A stretch of 64,000 bases of DNA, from NCBI GenBank assembly GCA_964556225.1, contig CAZKVJ010000008.1, positions 90,710 to 154,709 on the forward strand. The letters are read 5' to 3'. Within the stretch, counting starts at the first letter, position 1; the number at the start of each line of letters is the position of its first letter. The DNA is from CAZKVJ01 sp964556225. Its GTDB lineage: Bacteria; Actinomycetota; Acidimicrobiia; Acidimicrobiales; Ilumatobacteraceae. Below are positions 8,548 to 16,196 of the stretch, piece after piece. The translations under genes were made by a program, and so were the position numbers. The notes under the pieces are model-generated. The model was not told the DNA's origin, searched no databases, and saw nothing but the letters and a program-made list of their open reading frames with translations.

Positions 8548-8605
8548 AGTGTGACAATTACATCGACAGTTGTCAATGGACTTCTTCGACGTATGTCGAT
8601 ACACT
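8548..8605. promoter_or_regulatory. Divergent arsenic promoter-operator region
   Basis: For the minus-strand gene, TTGACA (8576-8571) and CACACT (8553-8548) are 17 nt apart. For arsR, TACACT (8600-8605) ends 6 nt before the ATG at 8612. Two overlapping inverted repeats lie here: TGACAA (8552-8557) with TTGTCA (8570-8575), and ATCGACA (8562-8568) with TGTCGAT (8594-8600). The first spans the spacer of the minus-strand promoter and the second reaches the arsR -10 box, a layout expected for ArsR repressing both directions. Confidence 0.6.
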
Positions 8606-8611
8606 TCACCT

Positions 8612-8950
8612 ATGGCTGGACGCTCGAAGTCTGTCACCGACCCCATCGCCTGCTGCGCTCCCGTGCGCTCCGACCGCCTCGACGAGGCACACGCCGAGCT
8701 GCTCGCCCAGTCGTTTGCCGCCCTCGCCGACCCGATCCGGTTGCGCCTGCTGTCGCTCGTCGCGTCATCGGGCGACGAGGTGTGCGCCTGCGACCTCGTC
8801 GAGCCCTCGGGACGCTCGCAGCCCACCGTGAGCCACCACATGAAGATCCTCGTCGATGCCGGGCTCGTCACCCGCGAGAAGCGTGGCCTGTGGGTCTGGT
8901 ACCGGGCGGTGCCAGCCCGCCTCGACGCCCTGCGAGCCGTGCTCGGCTGA
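8612..8950 (+). CDS. arsR: ArsR-family metalloregulatory repressor
   Basis: A 112-residue winged-helix protein with a recognition region SGRSQPTVSHHMKILVDAGLV and the metal-sensing CACDL motif (Cys58, Cys60) in the position of the ArsR alpha-3 site. An additional Cys14-Cys15 pair near the N-terminus is seen in some actinobacterial homologues. The ATG at 8612 was preferred to an upstream ATG at 8570 because the latter lies inside the operator and the -10 box sits 6 nt before 8612. It likely represses itself, the divergent arsI/cadI gene and arsM. Confidence 0.88.
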   Translation: MAGRSKSVTDPIACCAPVRSDRLDEAHAELLAQSFAALADPIRLRLLSLVASSGDEVCACDLVEPSGRSQPTVSHHMKILVDAGLVTREKRGLWVWYRAVPARLDALRAVLG

Positions 8951-8992
8951 CGGCTCGCCCATCCACCACCTCACATTCCAAGGAGCACCACG

Positions 8993-9724
8993 ATGACGAA
9001 CGACCAGGAGCGCATCCGGATCCAAGTGCGCGACCGCTATGCCGCCGCGGCGGTGGCCGTGACCTCCGGCCGGTCCAGCTGCTGTGGGCCCACCGACTCC
9101 GACTTCGGGGCAGCGCGATACGACGACCTCGACGACCTGCCCGACGCAGCAGCGCTCGCCAGCCTCGGCTGCGGCAACCCCACCGCAGTCGCCGATCTCC
9201 GCCCCGGCGAGACGGTGCTCGACCTCGGCTCGGGCGGCGGCATCGACGTGCTGCTGTCCGCCAAGCGGGTCGGCCCGACTGGCCACGTCTACGGACTCGA
9301 CTTCACCCCCGAGATGCTCCAGCTCGCCCGGGCGAACGCCGCCGAGGCCGGCGCCACGAACGTCGAGTTCCTCGAGGGGCACATCGAGGACATCCCCCTG
9401 CCTGAAGCCAGCATCGACGTGATCATCTCGAACTGCGTCATCAACCTGTCCACCGACAAGCCGGCAGTGTTCGCCGAGATGCACCGAGTGCTGCGCCCCG
9501 GCGGGCGGATCGGCATCAGCGACGTCGTCACCGACGACCACCTGAGCGACGCCGAGCGCCTGGAGCGCGGCTCGTGGGTCGGCTGCATCGCCGGCGCCCT
9601 GGCGATCTCCGTGTACGAACGGGGCCTGCGCGACGCTGGTTTCGTCGACGTGTCGATCACGCTCACCAACACCGTGGGCGACGGCGTGTACAGCGCCATC
9701 ATCAAGGCGACCAAGCCGGGCTGA
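8993..9724 (+). CDS. arsM: Arsenite S-adenosylmethyltransferase
   Basis: A 243-residue class I methyltransferase with the SAM motif VLDLGSGGGIDV (about 75-86) and the conserved cysteines of ArsM: Cys30/31, Cys60 in LGCGNP, Cys148 in SNCVINL and Cys198. It methylates As(III) to methylated, in part volatile, species. A clear ribosome binding site AAGGAG precedes the ATG. It follows arsR by 42 bp and probably belongs to the same transcript. No arsenite efflux pump gene (arsB, acr3) is nearby. Confidence 0.93.
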   Translation: MTNDQERIRIQVRDRYAAAAVAVTSGRSSCCGPTDSDFGAARYDDLDDLPDAAALASLGCGNPTAVADLRPGETVLDLGSGGGIDVLLSAKRVGPTGHVYGLDFTPEMLQLARANAAEAGATNVEFLEGHIEDIPLPEASIDVIISNCVINLSTDKPAVFAEMHRVLRPGGRIGISDVVTDDHLSDAERLERGSWVGCIAGALAISVYERGLRDAGFVDVSITLTNTVGDGVYSAIIKATKPG

Positions 9725-9767
9725 CGCACTACGGTGACCCAGTCGATCCGGCGACCGGGAGACCCAC

Positions 9768-11156
9768 ATGAGCGACATCGGAGCCGAGCTGGCGGCCGTG
9801 GTCGGGACGTCGCACGTCCTGGCGGGCGACGCCATCGGTGAGGACTACACCCACGACGAAGCGCTCTCCACTGCCTGGGTGCGACCGGCGTACGTCGTGC
9901 GGCCGGCCACCACCGATGACGTCGCGACCATCGTGGCCATCGCCGCCCGCCACGGCGTCCCGTTGACCGCCCGCGGCTCGGGCACCGGGCTGTCCGGCGC
10001 CTGCATCCCCTCGCCAGACGGCGTCCTCCTGTCGTTCGAGCGCATGAACCGGATCCTCGAGATCGACGAGGCGAACCACGTTGCCGTCGTCGAGGCGGGC
10101 GTCACCCTCGACGAGCTCGACAAGGCCACCGCGGCCGTGGGCCTGGTGTACCCGGTTTTCCCGGGCGAGAGCTCGGCCAGCCTCGGCGGCAACGTGGCCA
10201 CGAACGCGGGCGGGATGCGCGCCGTCAAGTACGGCGTGACCCGCCACCACGTGCTCGGTCTCACCGCAGTGCTCGGCACCGGCGAGGTGATCGAGACCGG
10301 TGGTCGGTTCGTGAAGGCCACCACCGGCTACGACCTCACCCAGCTCATCGTCGGCTCCGAGGGCACGCTGGCACTGGTCACGCAGGCCACGTTGAAGTTG
10401 CACCCCCGCCTGGTGCACGCCGCCACGATCTTGGCGCCGTTCGCGACGCTCGAGGACGTGACGGCGGCCGTACCCCCGGTCGTGGCCAGCGGAGTGGGCC
10501 CGCTGATCGTCGAGTACATCGACCTGCTCACGATGGCGGCGATCGTGGCCGACCGCGGCCTCGAGCTCGGTGTCCCGCCCGAGGTGCGCGACACGGCGCT
10601 GGCCTACCTGGTGGTCGTGCTCGAGGATCGCCGTGCCGACCGCCTCGACGAGGACGTCGAGGAGATGGCCGTCCTCCTCGCCGAGCTGGGCGCACTCGAC
10701 GTGTACGTGCTGCCCGCCCACGCGGGGGACCAGCTCATCGAGGCCCGTGAGAAGGCGTTCTTCACGGCGAAGTCACGGGGCGCCGACGACATCATCGACA
10801 TGGTCGTGCCCCGCGCCTCGATCGCCGAGTACATGACCGCGGTGGCCGACCTGGCCCAGCGCAGTGCTTCGTTCGTGGCCGGGTGCGGCCACGCCGGCGA
10901 CGGCAACGTGCACCTGTCGGTGTTCCAGCCCGACGAGGCCGTGCGCCACGCCCTGCTGCGCGACATCTTCGCTGCCGGCATGGCGATGGGTGGGGCGATC
11001 TCGGCCGAGCACGGCATCGGCACCCAGAAGCGCTCGTACCTGGCCGAGCTGGAGAACCCGGCCAAGCTGGAGCTGATGCGCCGCATCAAGGTGGCGTTCG
11101 ACCCGGCCGGCATCCTCAACCCGGGCACGATCTTCGACCTGGTGGCGGGCGCGTGA
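9768..11156 (+). CDS. glcD: FAD-linked oxidase, GlcD (glycolate / D-2-hydroxyacid dehydrogenase) family
   Basis: A 462-residue flavoprotein with the FAD-binding loop RGSGTGLSGACIPSPDG (about 64-80) and the C-terminal CGHAGDGNVHLS and AEHGIGTQKR motifs of GlcD/D-lactate dehydrogenases. It oxidises a 2-hydroxyacid to the 2-oxoacid with an unknown acceptor. GlcE and GlcF partner genes are absent, so glycolate is not certain. The TGA overlaps the GTG of the downstream TPP enzyme, which may act on the 2-oxoacid product. Confidence 0.85.
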   Translation: MSDIGAELAAVVGTSHVLAGDAIGEDYTHDEALSTAWVRPAYVVRPATTDDVATIVAIAARHGVPLTARGSGTGLSGACIPSPDGVLLSFERMNRILEIDEANHVAVVEAGVTLDELDKATAAVGLVYPVFPGESSASLGGNVATNAGGMRAVKYGVTRHHVLGLTAVLGTGEVIETGGRFVKATTGYDLTQLIVGSEGTLALVTQATLKLHPRLVHAATILAPFATLEDVTAAVPPVVASGVGPLIVEYIDLLTMAAIVADRGLELGVPPEVRDTALAYLVVVLEDRRADRLDEDVEEMAVLLAELGALDVYVLPAHAGDQLIEAREKAFFTAKSRGADDIIDMVVPRASIAEYMTAVADLAQRSASFVAGCGHAGDGNVHLSVFQPDEAVRHALLRDIFAAGMAMGGAISAEHGIGTQKRSYLAELENPAKLELMRRIKVAFDPAGILNPGTIFDLVAGA

Positions 11157-12709
11157 ACGGGGCCCAGGCGCTCATCCGCTCCCTGGTCGATGCCGGGGTC
11201 GACACCTGCTTCATGAACCCCGGAACGTCCGAGATGCACTTCGTCGCCGCGCTCGACGACGTGCCGGAGATGCGCGGGGTGCTGGCGCTGTTCGAGGGCG
11301 TCGCCTCCGGTGCGGCCGACGGCTACGCCCGCATGGCCGGGCGCCCGGCGGCGGTCCTGGTGCACCTGGGGCCGGGGCTTGGCAACGCGCTCGCCAACCT
11401 GCACAACGCCCGCAAGGCCGACACACCCGTGGTGAGCATCGTGGGCGAGCATGCCACCACGCACCAGCGCTACGACACCCCGCTGGCGTCCGACATCGAG
11501 ACCGTGGCCCACAACGTGTCGTCGTTCATCCGGGTGTCGGGCGCACCCGGCGAGCTCGGCCGCGATGGCGCCGACGCCGTGGCGGCCGCCATGGGGCCAC
11601 CCGGGTCGGTGGCCACGCTGGTCCTCGCCGCCGACGTGTCGTGGGGCGAGGGCGGTGCCATCGCTCCCCCACCACCCGCGCCGGCGCCGGTGCCGGTCCC
11701 GCCCGAGCGCATCGCCGCCCTCAGCGACGTCCTTCGCAGCGGCGAGCCGGCCGCGCTGGTCGTCGGTGGCCAGGCGTGCCGGGCCGACGCCCTCGTGTCC
11801 GCCAGTGCGGTGGCGAACACCACCGGGGCGAAGCTGCTCTGCGAGACGTTCCCAGCCCGCCTCGAACGAGGCGCCGGGGTGCCACCCGTCGAGCGGTTGG
11901 CCTACCTTGCCGAGCTGGCGGCGTTCCAGCTGAGCGGTCTGCGCCATCTCGTGCTGGTCGATACCGCACCGCCGGCGTCGTTCTTCGCCTACCCCGGCAA
12001 GCCGAGCGACCTGGTACCGGAGCGGTGCACCGTCCACACCCTGGCCAGCGGTGCCGACGACGTTGCTGGTGCGCTGTCGGCCCTGGCCGAGGCGGTCGGG
12101 GCGCCGGCCGCGGCCGCCACGCTGGCCCCCGCGTCCCGGCCGGAGCTGCCCAGCGGCCCGCTCACCGCCGACGCCGTGTGCGCCGTGGTCGGCGCCCTCA
12201 TGCCCGAGCACACCATCGTCTCCGACGAGGCCCAGACCTCGGGCGTGTTCGCCCCAGGCCTCACCGCCGGCGCCCCCCGGCACGACTGGCTGTGCCTCAC
12301 CGGCGGCGCCATCGGCCAGGGCCTACCGGTCGCGCTCGGCGCAGCCGTGGCGTGCCCCGACCGGCGGGTGATCGCCCTCGAAGCCGACGGCAGCGCGCTC
12401 TACACCGCCCAGGCGTGGTGGACGATGGCTCGCGAGCGCCTCGACGTGACGACGATCGTGTTCAACAACTCGTCGTACGCCGTGCTCAACATGGAGCTCG
12501 ACCGGGTCGGCGTCGACACGCCCGGCCCGAGGGCCAGGGCGATGCTCGACCTGCGCCGTCCGGAGCTCGACTTCGTGGCGATCGCCTCCGGATTCGGCGT
12601 CCCCGCCACCCGGGCCACCACCGCCGAGGAGCTGGCCGAGCAGCTCACCGTCGCGCTCGCCACCCCCGGCCCCACCGTCATCGAGGCGATCGTCCCCCCG
12701 ATCGTCTGA
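11153..12709 (+). CDS. Thiamine-pyrophosphate-dependent enzyme, acetolactate-synthase-like
   Basis: A 518-residue protein with the three-domain architecture of TPP decarboxylases and synthases. The catalytic glutamate motif FEGVASGAADGYARMAGRPA is N-terminal, and the TPP/Mg site ALEADGSALYTAQAWW ... NN is C-terminal. It is probably not the biosynthetic IlvB (about 570-600 residues, usually beside ilvN). The true reaction is unknown; decarboxylation of a 2-oxoacid made by the coupled GlcD protein is a reasonable guess. A close paralogue lies at 50847-52409. The GTG start overlaps the glcD stop. Confidence 0.8.
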   Translation: MNGAQALIRSLVDAGVDTCFMNPGTSEMHFVAALDDVPEMRGVLALFEGVASGAADGYARMAGRPAAVLVHLGPGLGNALANLHNARKADTPVVSIVGEHATTHQRYDTPLASDIETVAHNVSSFIRVSGAPGELGRDGADAVAAAMGPPGSVATLVLAADVSWGEGGAIAPPPPAPAPVPVPPERIAALSDVLRSGEPAALVVGGQACRADALVSASAVANTTGAKLLCETFPARLERGAGVPPVERLAYLAELAAFQLSGLRHLVLVDTAPPASFFAYPGKPSDLVPERCTVHTLASGADDVAGALSALAEAVGAPAAAATLAPASRPELPSGPLTADAVCAVVGALMPEHTIVSDEAQTSGVFAPGLTAGAPRHDWLCLTGGAIGQGLPVALGAAVACPDRRVIALEADGSALYTAQAWWTMARERLDVTTIVFNNSSYAVLNMELDRVGVDTPGPRARAMLDLRRPELDFVAIASGFGVPATRATTAEELAEQLTVALATPGPTVIEAIVPPIV

Positions 12710-12732
12710 CCAACCCCCGGTGCTGCCCAGTC

Positions 12733-12764
12733 CCTCCACTCGTTCGAGTGGAGGTGAGGTTTTC
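12733..12764 (+). terminator. Stem-loop terminator after the TPP enzyme gene
   Basis: CCTCCACTC (12733-12741) pairs perfectly with GAGTGGAGG (12746-12754) around a GTTC loop, 23 nt after the stop codon. A short TTTT (12760-12763) follows within 6 nt. It also marks the end of recognisable ctaA sequence on the other strand. Confidence 0.65.
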
Positions 12765-12807
12765 GAGGGAGGTGAGGAACACCGAGGCGGTCCAGATGAG
12801 CCCGGCG

Positions 12808-13482
12808 GTGCCAGGGCGGCACCACGTCGCCGTTGAACCGCAGCGGGTCGGTGCCGTACGCGAGGCCGGCGTAGAGCCCGGTGACCTGCCCACCCACCAG
12901 GATCTGGGCGAACACCGCCGCGCTGACGGCGAGCGCCGGGCGGGCCAGCACGCCCGGTGGATCGCTGCGGGTGCGCCACCCCCAGCCGGGCGCCAGCCCC
13001 GCCACCATCGCCGCCAGGCATGCCACCACCACCATCGACATCCCCAGGTGCGCCGTGACCAGGCCGGCCTTCAGCAGGTGGAGCACGACCAGCGCCCCGA
13101 GCGTCGCCTGGACGAGCACCGCGGCCAGGGCCGCCACCGCCGGCCACAGCACGGCCGGCCGGTCGCGGAAGCGCACGAGCGCCCACCCCACCAGCACAGC
13201 GATCAACGTGCTGACGACGCTGGCCACCAGCCGGTGGGAGTGCTCCAGCCACACGTTCCACAGCGTGTAGCCGCTGTCGGTCGGGATGTCCGCCTGCCGC
13301 GGGATCACCTTGCCGTAGCAGAACGGCCAGTCCGGGCAGGCCAGACCCGAGTCGGTTGCCCGCACCGCGCCGCCCAGCCCGATGAGCGCGAGCGACAGCA
13401 AGAGGGTGACCCCCGCCAGCAGCCGGATGCCCCGGGTGCTGCGAACCGGACGGGCACCGGCCGGGGGTCCGGAGCGACCGGC
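12808..13482 (-). pseudogene. ctaA: Truncated heme A synthase (COX15/CtaA) remnant
   Basis: The frame encodes TM1-TM4 and part of the second half of CtaA: LIGLGGAVRATDSGLACPDWPFCYGK, the heme-ligand region EHSHRL, TAHLGMS, and then VTGLYAGLAYGTDPLRFNGDVVPP. After that point similarity stops and the last three membrane segments with the C-terminal heme histidines are missing. The frame then runs on, antisense, into the TPP gene without a stop. At the 5' side there is no ATG or GTG between the preceding in-frame TGA (13485-13483) and the first membrane helix; TTG at 13401 is the only ORF-type start and would cut into TM1. I read this as a decayed gene; a sequencing error could only explain part of it. 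Confidence 0.65.
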
Positions 13483-14031
13483 TCAGCCGGCTCGGCTCGA
13501 ACGACGCTTTCGACCTGCAACGACCACCACGACGGCAACGACCCCGAGACCGACCCCGATGACGATGGGAATCCTGGCACCTCGGCGCGCCGAGCGCGGC
13601 ACCGGCTCGACGGCCGAGCCGGCCCCACCCGCCTGCTCGTAGAACGACGGCGGCACCGACAGCGCCCACGACGACGCCGCCGCCGCCAGCGGTGCGCGGA
13701 ACAGGTTGTCGACCGTCAGCTGCTTGTCGCGCCACGCCACCCACGGCGACAGCGTCCCGCTGCACACCTTCGTCATCGCCAACCACGGCGCGGCGATCAC
13801 CGGCGCTCCGGGCTGGGCTCCGTCGCGGATCTCGATGGAGCCCGGCCCGAACGCCAACGTGACGGACAGGTCGCGGTCGGCGGCGGTGAACACCACCTCG
13901 CCGCGGGCCAACGTCGCGACGCGCCGCCGGCTCGGGAAGTCGCGCACGTTCGACTCGAGCAGGTCGGCGAGCATCATGGCCATGCCGGAGGCACCGTCCC
14001 CATCGGCCAGCACCACGGCAGGGGCAGCCAT
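13483..14031 (-). CDS. SCP2-like protein with C-terminal membrane anchor
   Basis: A 182-residue protein. Residues about 20-110 (SNVRDFPSRRRVATLARGEVVFTAADRDLSVTL...) have the pattern of a sterol-carrier SCP2-type domain. The C-terminus carries an arginine-rich stretch, a hydrophobic helix IPIVIGVGLGVVAVVVVVAG and a basic tail RKRRSSR, so it is probably anchored to the inner face of the membrane. The ATG at 14031 overlaps the stop of the FAD oxidoreductase upstream, so the two are translationally coupled. Its substrate is unknown; lipid binding or presentation to the oxidoreductase is an inference. Confidence 0.6.
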   Translation of the reverse strand: MAAPAVVLADGDGASGMAMMLADLLESNVRDFPSRRRVATLARGEVVFTAADRDLSVTLAFGPGSIEIRDGAQPGAPVIAAPWLAMTKVCSGTLSPWVAWRDKQLTVDNLFRAPLAAAASSWALSVPPSFYEQAGGAGSAVEPVPRSARRGARIPIVIGVGLGVVAVVVVVAGRKRRSSRAG

Positions 14032-15623
14032 CAGATGTCTCTCCACCAGGGATCGATGTCGAGGTCGTCGGCGATGACCTGCAGGGCGTTGTACGCGGGC
14101 CCGAAGGTGATGAACCCGTGCGGGTGCTGGGTGGAACCGGCCATGTAGAGCCCCTCGATCGGCGTGCGGTACTGACCGAGCTCGGGCAGTGGGCGCTGGT
14201 CGAGCATGTTGTCGAGCGAGATCTCGCCCATCATCCAGTCGCCACCGATCATGTTGACCATCTTGCGGGAGATGTCGAGCGGTGTGAACGGCACCCAATC
14301 CATGACCGCGCCGGCCATGTTCGGGGCGAAGGCGCTCCAGGCGTCGAGGCAGCGCTGCCCGTACCACGGGGCGAGGGTCTCCCACTCCCCCGGGCCCTCA
14401 CCGTTCACCCCGAACGGAGCGAACTGGCGCAGCAGGCCCGTGGCGTACCCCGCCGGCGCGTCGGTCGGGTCGTACAGGGAGTTGACCGCCGCGTTCGGAC
14501 GCGGGTCGGGGAGCTTGCCGTCGCGGATCAGGCGCCAGTCGACATTGAGGTCCTCCGGCGACGCGTAGCCCAGGTTCACCACCCAGGCCCGGTTCACGTC
14601 CGGGTCGAACTCCGCCGCCGTGTACTGCGGCGTCTCGCGGAGCGCGGCGTGCACCGAGAACAGCGTCCAGTCCTTGTGCACCACCGTCGTGGCCACGCGA
14701 TCGCGCAGCTCGGCGCTGACGTGACCCGGCTCGACGAACTGCAGCAGCGTCTGCTCGACGGACACGGTCGAGCAGACGGCCTTGCGGGCGGTGATCTGCT
14801 CGCCGCTGCTGAGCGTCACACCGACGACCCGACCGCCGTCGACCATGATGCTGGCGACCTCGGCGTCACTGACCATCACGCCACCGTGCTGGGCCAGATC
14901 TCGCCACAGGGCGTGGGCGAGGCGATGGGAACCGCCGACGCACAGGTGCCAGTTGTCCATCTTGCCGATCAGCAGCGGGAACCCGATGGCCAGGCCGGGC
15001 ACGTCGTTGGTGTAGCCACACACCGCGGCGTGGAACGCGAGGTGCACCTTCACCTTGGGGTGGGTGAAGTGCTGGTCGAGGAACTCGTTGATCGTCTCCC
15101 GGCGCAGCTTCACCGAGAGGAACTCCGAGCGCTTCTCCACGCCGAACGACGCCAGTGCCTTGGTGAGCTCCTTCACCGACATCGGCGGCTGGTACATGAG
15201 CGTGCCGAGCAGCAGCTGCACGTAGCCGTGGGCCTCCTCGTGGAGGCGCCGGAACGTCTCGGCGTCCTGCTCGCTGAAGCGGGCCATCGAGGCGACGGTC
15301 TTGTCGAGGTCGGTGTGCACCGTCAGAGCGGTGCCGTCCTCGAAGATCGATGCCATCTGCACCTCGGGCCGCACGTACTCCACGCCGTGGCCGCGCACGT
15401 CGAGGTCACGCACCGGCGGGGCGAGATCGACGAACGTGTGGTAGCTGGCGTGGATGTTGTGCAAGAAGCCGGCACCGGTGAGCTCCTCGCTGCACAGGCC
15501 ACCGCCTTCTTCGTGACGGCGTTCGAGCACGAGCACGTCGAGCCCGCTGCGGGCCAGGTACGACCCGAGCGTGAGCCCGTTGTGGCCCGCGCCGATGATG
15601 ATGACGTCTGCAGCATCACGCAT
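14031..15623 (-). CDS. NAD(P)/FAD-dependent oxidoreductase, phytoene-dehydrogenase-like
   Basis: A 530-residue flavoprotein with an N-terminal dinucleotide-binding motif VIIIGAGHNGLTLGSYLARSG and LVLERRHEEGGGLCSEE, and a C-terminal FAD-binding region LYMAGSTQHPHGFITFGPAYNA. This is the CrtI/amine-oxidase superfamily, in the branch close to mammalian PYROXD2 rather than true carotenoid desaturases. No carotenoid genes are nearby. It is flanked and overlapped by two SCP2-like genes, suggesting a hydrophobic lipid or isoprenoid substrate. The start at 15623 was chosen by the family N-terminus. Confidence 0.8.
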   Translation of the reverse strand: MRDAADVIIIGAGHNGLTLGSYLARSGLDVLVLERRHEEGGGLCSEELTGAGFLHNIHASYHTFVDLAPPVRDLDVRGHGVEYVRPEVQMASIFEDGTALTVHTDLDKTVASMARFSEQDAETFRRLHEEAHGYVQLLLGTLMYQPPMSVKELTKALASFGVEKRSEFLSVKLRRETINEFLDQHFTHPKVKVHLAFHAAVCGYTNDVPGLAIGFPLLIGKMDNWHLCVGGSHRLAHALWRDLAQHGGVMVSDAEVASIMVDGGRVVGVTLSSGEQITARKAVCSTVSVEQTLLQFVEPGHVSAELRDRVATTVVHKDWTLFSVHAALRETPQYTAAEFDPDVNRAWVVNLGYASPEDLNVDWRLIRDGKLPDPRPNAAVNSLYDPTDAPAGYATGLLRQFAPFGVNGEGPGEWETLAPWYGQRCLDAWSAFAPNMAGAVMDWVPFTPLDISRKMVNMIGGDWMMGEISLDNMLDQRPLPELGQYRTPIEGLYMAGSTQHPHGFITFGPAYNALQVIADDLDIDPWWRDI

Positions 15624-16002
15624 AGGGGGGCTCTCCCTTTGGCCAAGAGGTCTCGACATCGTGGGTGTATGCCTCGAGCAGCACATGGACGTGCTCTGCC
15701 TGGCGCATCAAGAAGCGCATGTCGCCCTTGACGCGGATCGCGCCCTTCAGCGCGGCGTCGATCGGGTCGAGGCGACCGGCGACCACGTCGTCGAACGTCG
15801 CCGCGGGACCGACGAAGCGGAAGTCCAAGCGGACCTCCGGGGTGCTCTGGGCGGCCTCGGGCACCTCTCGGTACCAGTCGCAGTGGCCGTTGTCGAGGCG
15901 GATGAGGAAGTGCCGGGCACCGGCCTCGCTGACGTACGGGGAGATCCCGTCGCCCTCGATGTCGACCGCGATGTGCAACACCCCCTTGGGCAGCGACGAC
16001 AT
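15616..16002 (-). CDS. SCP2-sterol-transfer-like protein (5' end uncertain)
   Basis: From the ATG at 16002 the protein has 128 residues. It includes GVLHIAVDIEGDGISPYV, HFLIRLDNGHCDWYREV and a C-terminal ALKGAIRVKGDMRFLMRQAEHV, the shape of an SCP2 domain whose last helix follows GxxxxxGD. The stop overlaps the start of the FAD oxidoreductase by 8 nt. Coding-like sequence continues upstream in the same frame (AGWRTLLTYRENRVRRSDGEL) but has no ATG or GTG, so the real protein may be longer and frameshifted here. Confidence 0.6.
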   Translation of the reverse strand: MSSLPKGVLHIAVDIEGDGISPYVSEAGARHFLIRLDNGHCDWYREVPEAAQSTPEVRLDFRFVGPAATFDDVVAGRLDPIDAALKGAIRVKGDMRFLMRQAEHVHVLLEAYTHDVETSWPKGEPPYA

Positions 16003-16196
16003 CGTCGCCACCTTGGCGTTGATGGCCGCCCGAACGGCGAGCTCCCCGTCGGATCGGCGGACACGGTTCTCGCGATAGGTCAGCAGCGTCCGCCACCCGG
16101 CCCGCTCCAGCGCGCGACGGTCGTGGTGCCCTCGCCCCGGTCGGCTCCATCGACGTCCACGGAGCTCGCGTCGCGCGCTCGCGCCATGGCGCTCGG
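16003..16196 (-). other. Possible frameshifted 5' part of the SCP2-like gene
   Basis: An ATG at 16187, 10 nt after the rel stop, opens a 35-codon frame (starting MARARDASSVDVDG and reaching GEGTTTVAR). Near 16105-16112 the neighbouring frame continues naturally as ALERAGWRTLLTYRENRV into the SCP2-like protein. A single missing base there would join the two. Apart from this I see nothing in the interval. Confidence 0.4.

Noticed and set aside
9768..12709. glcD plus TPP enzyme as a branched-chain amino acid (ilvB) locus
   Set aside because: The TPP protein is shorter than IlvB and neither ilvN nor ilvC is adjacent; coupling to a 2-hydroxyacid oxidase points elsewhere.
11641..14148. An 835-codon plus-strand frame crossing the TPP gene end and the ctaA/SCP2 region
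   Set aside because: It overlaps three better-supported genes and reads as Arg/Pro/His-rich shadow sequence with no domain.
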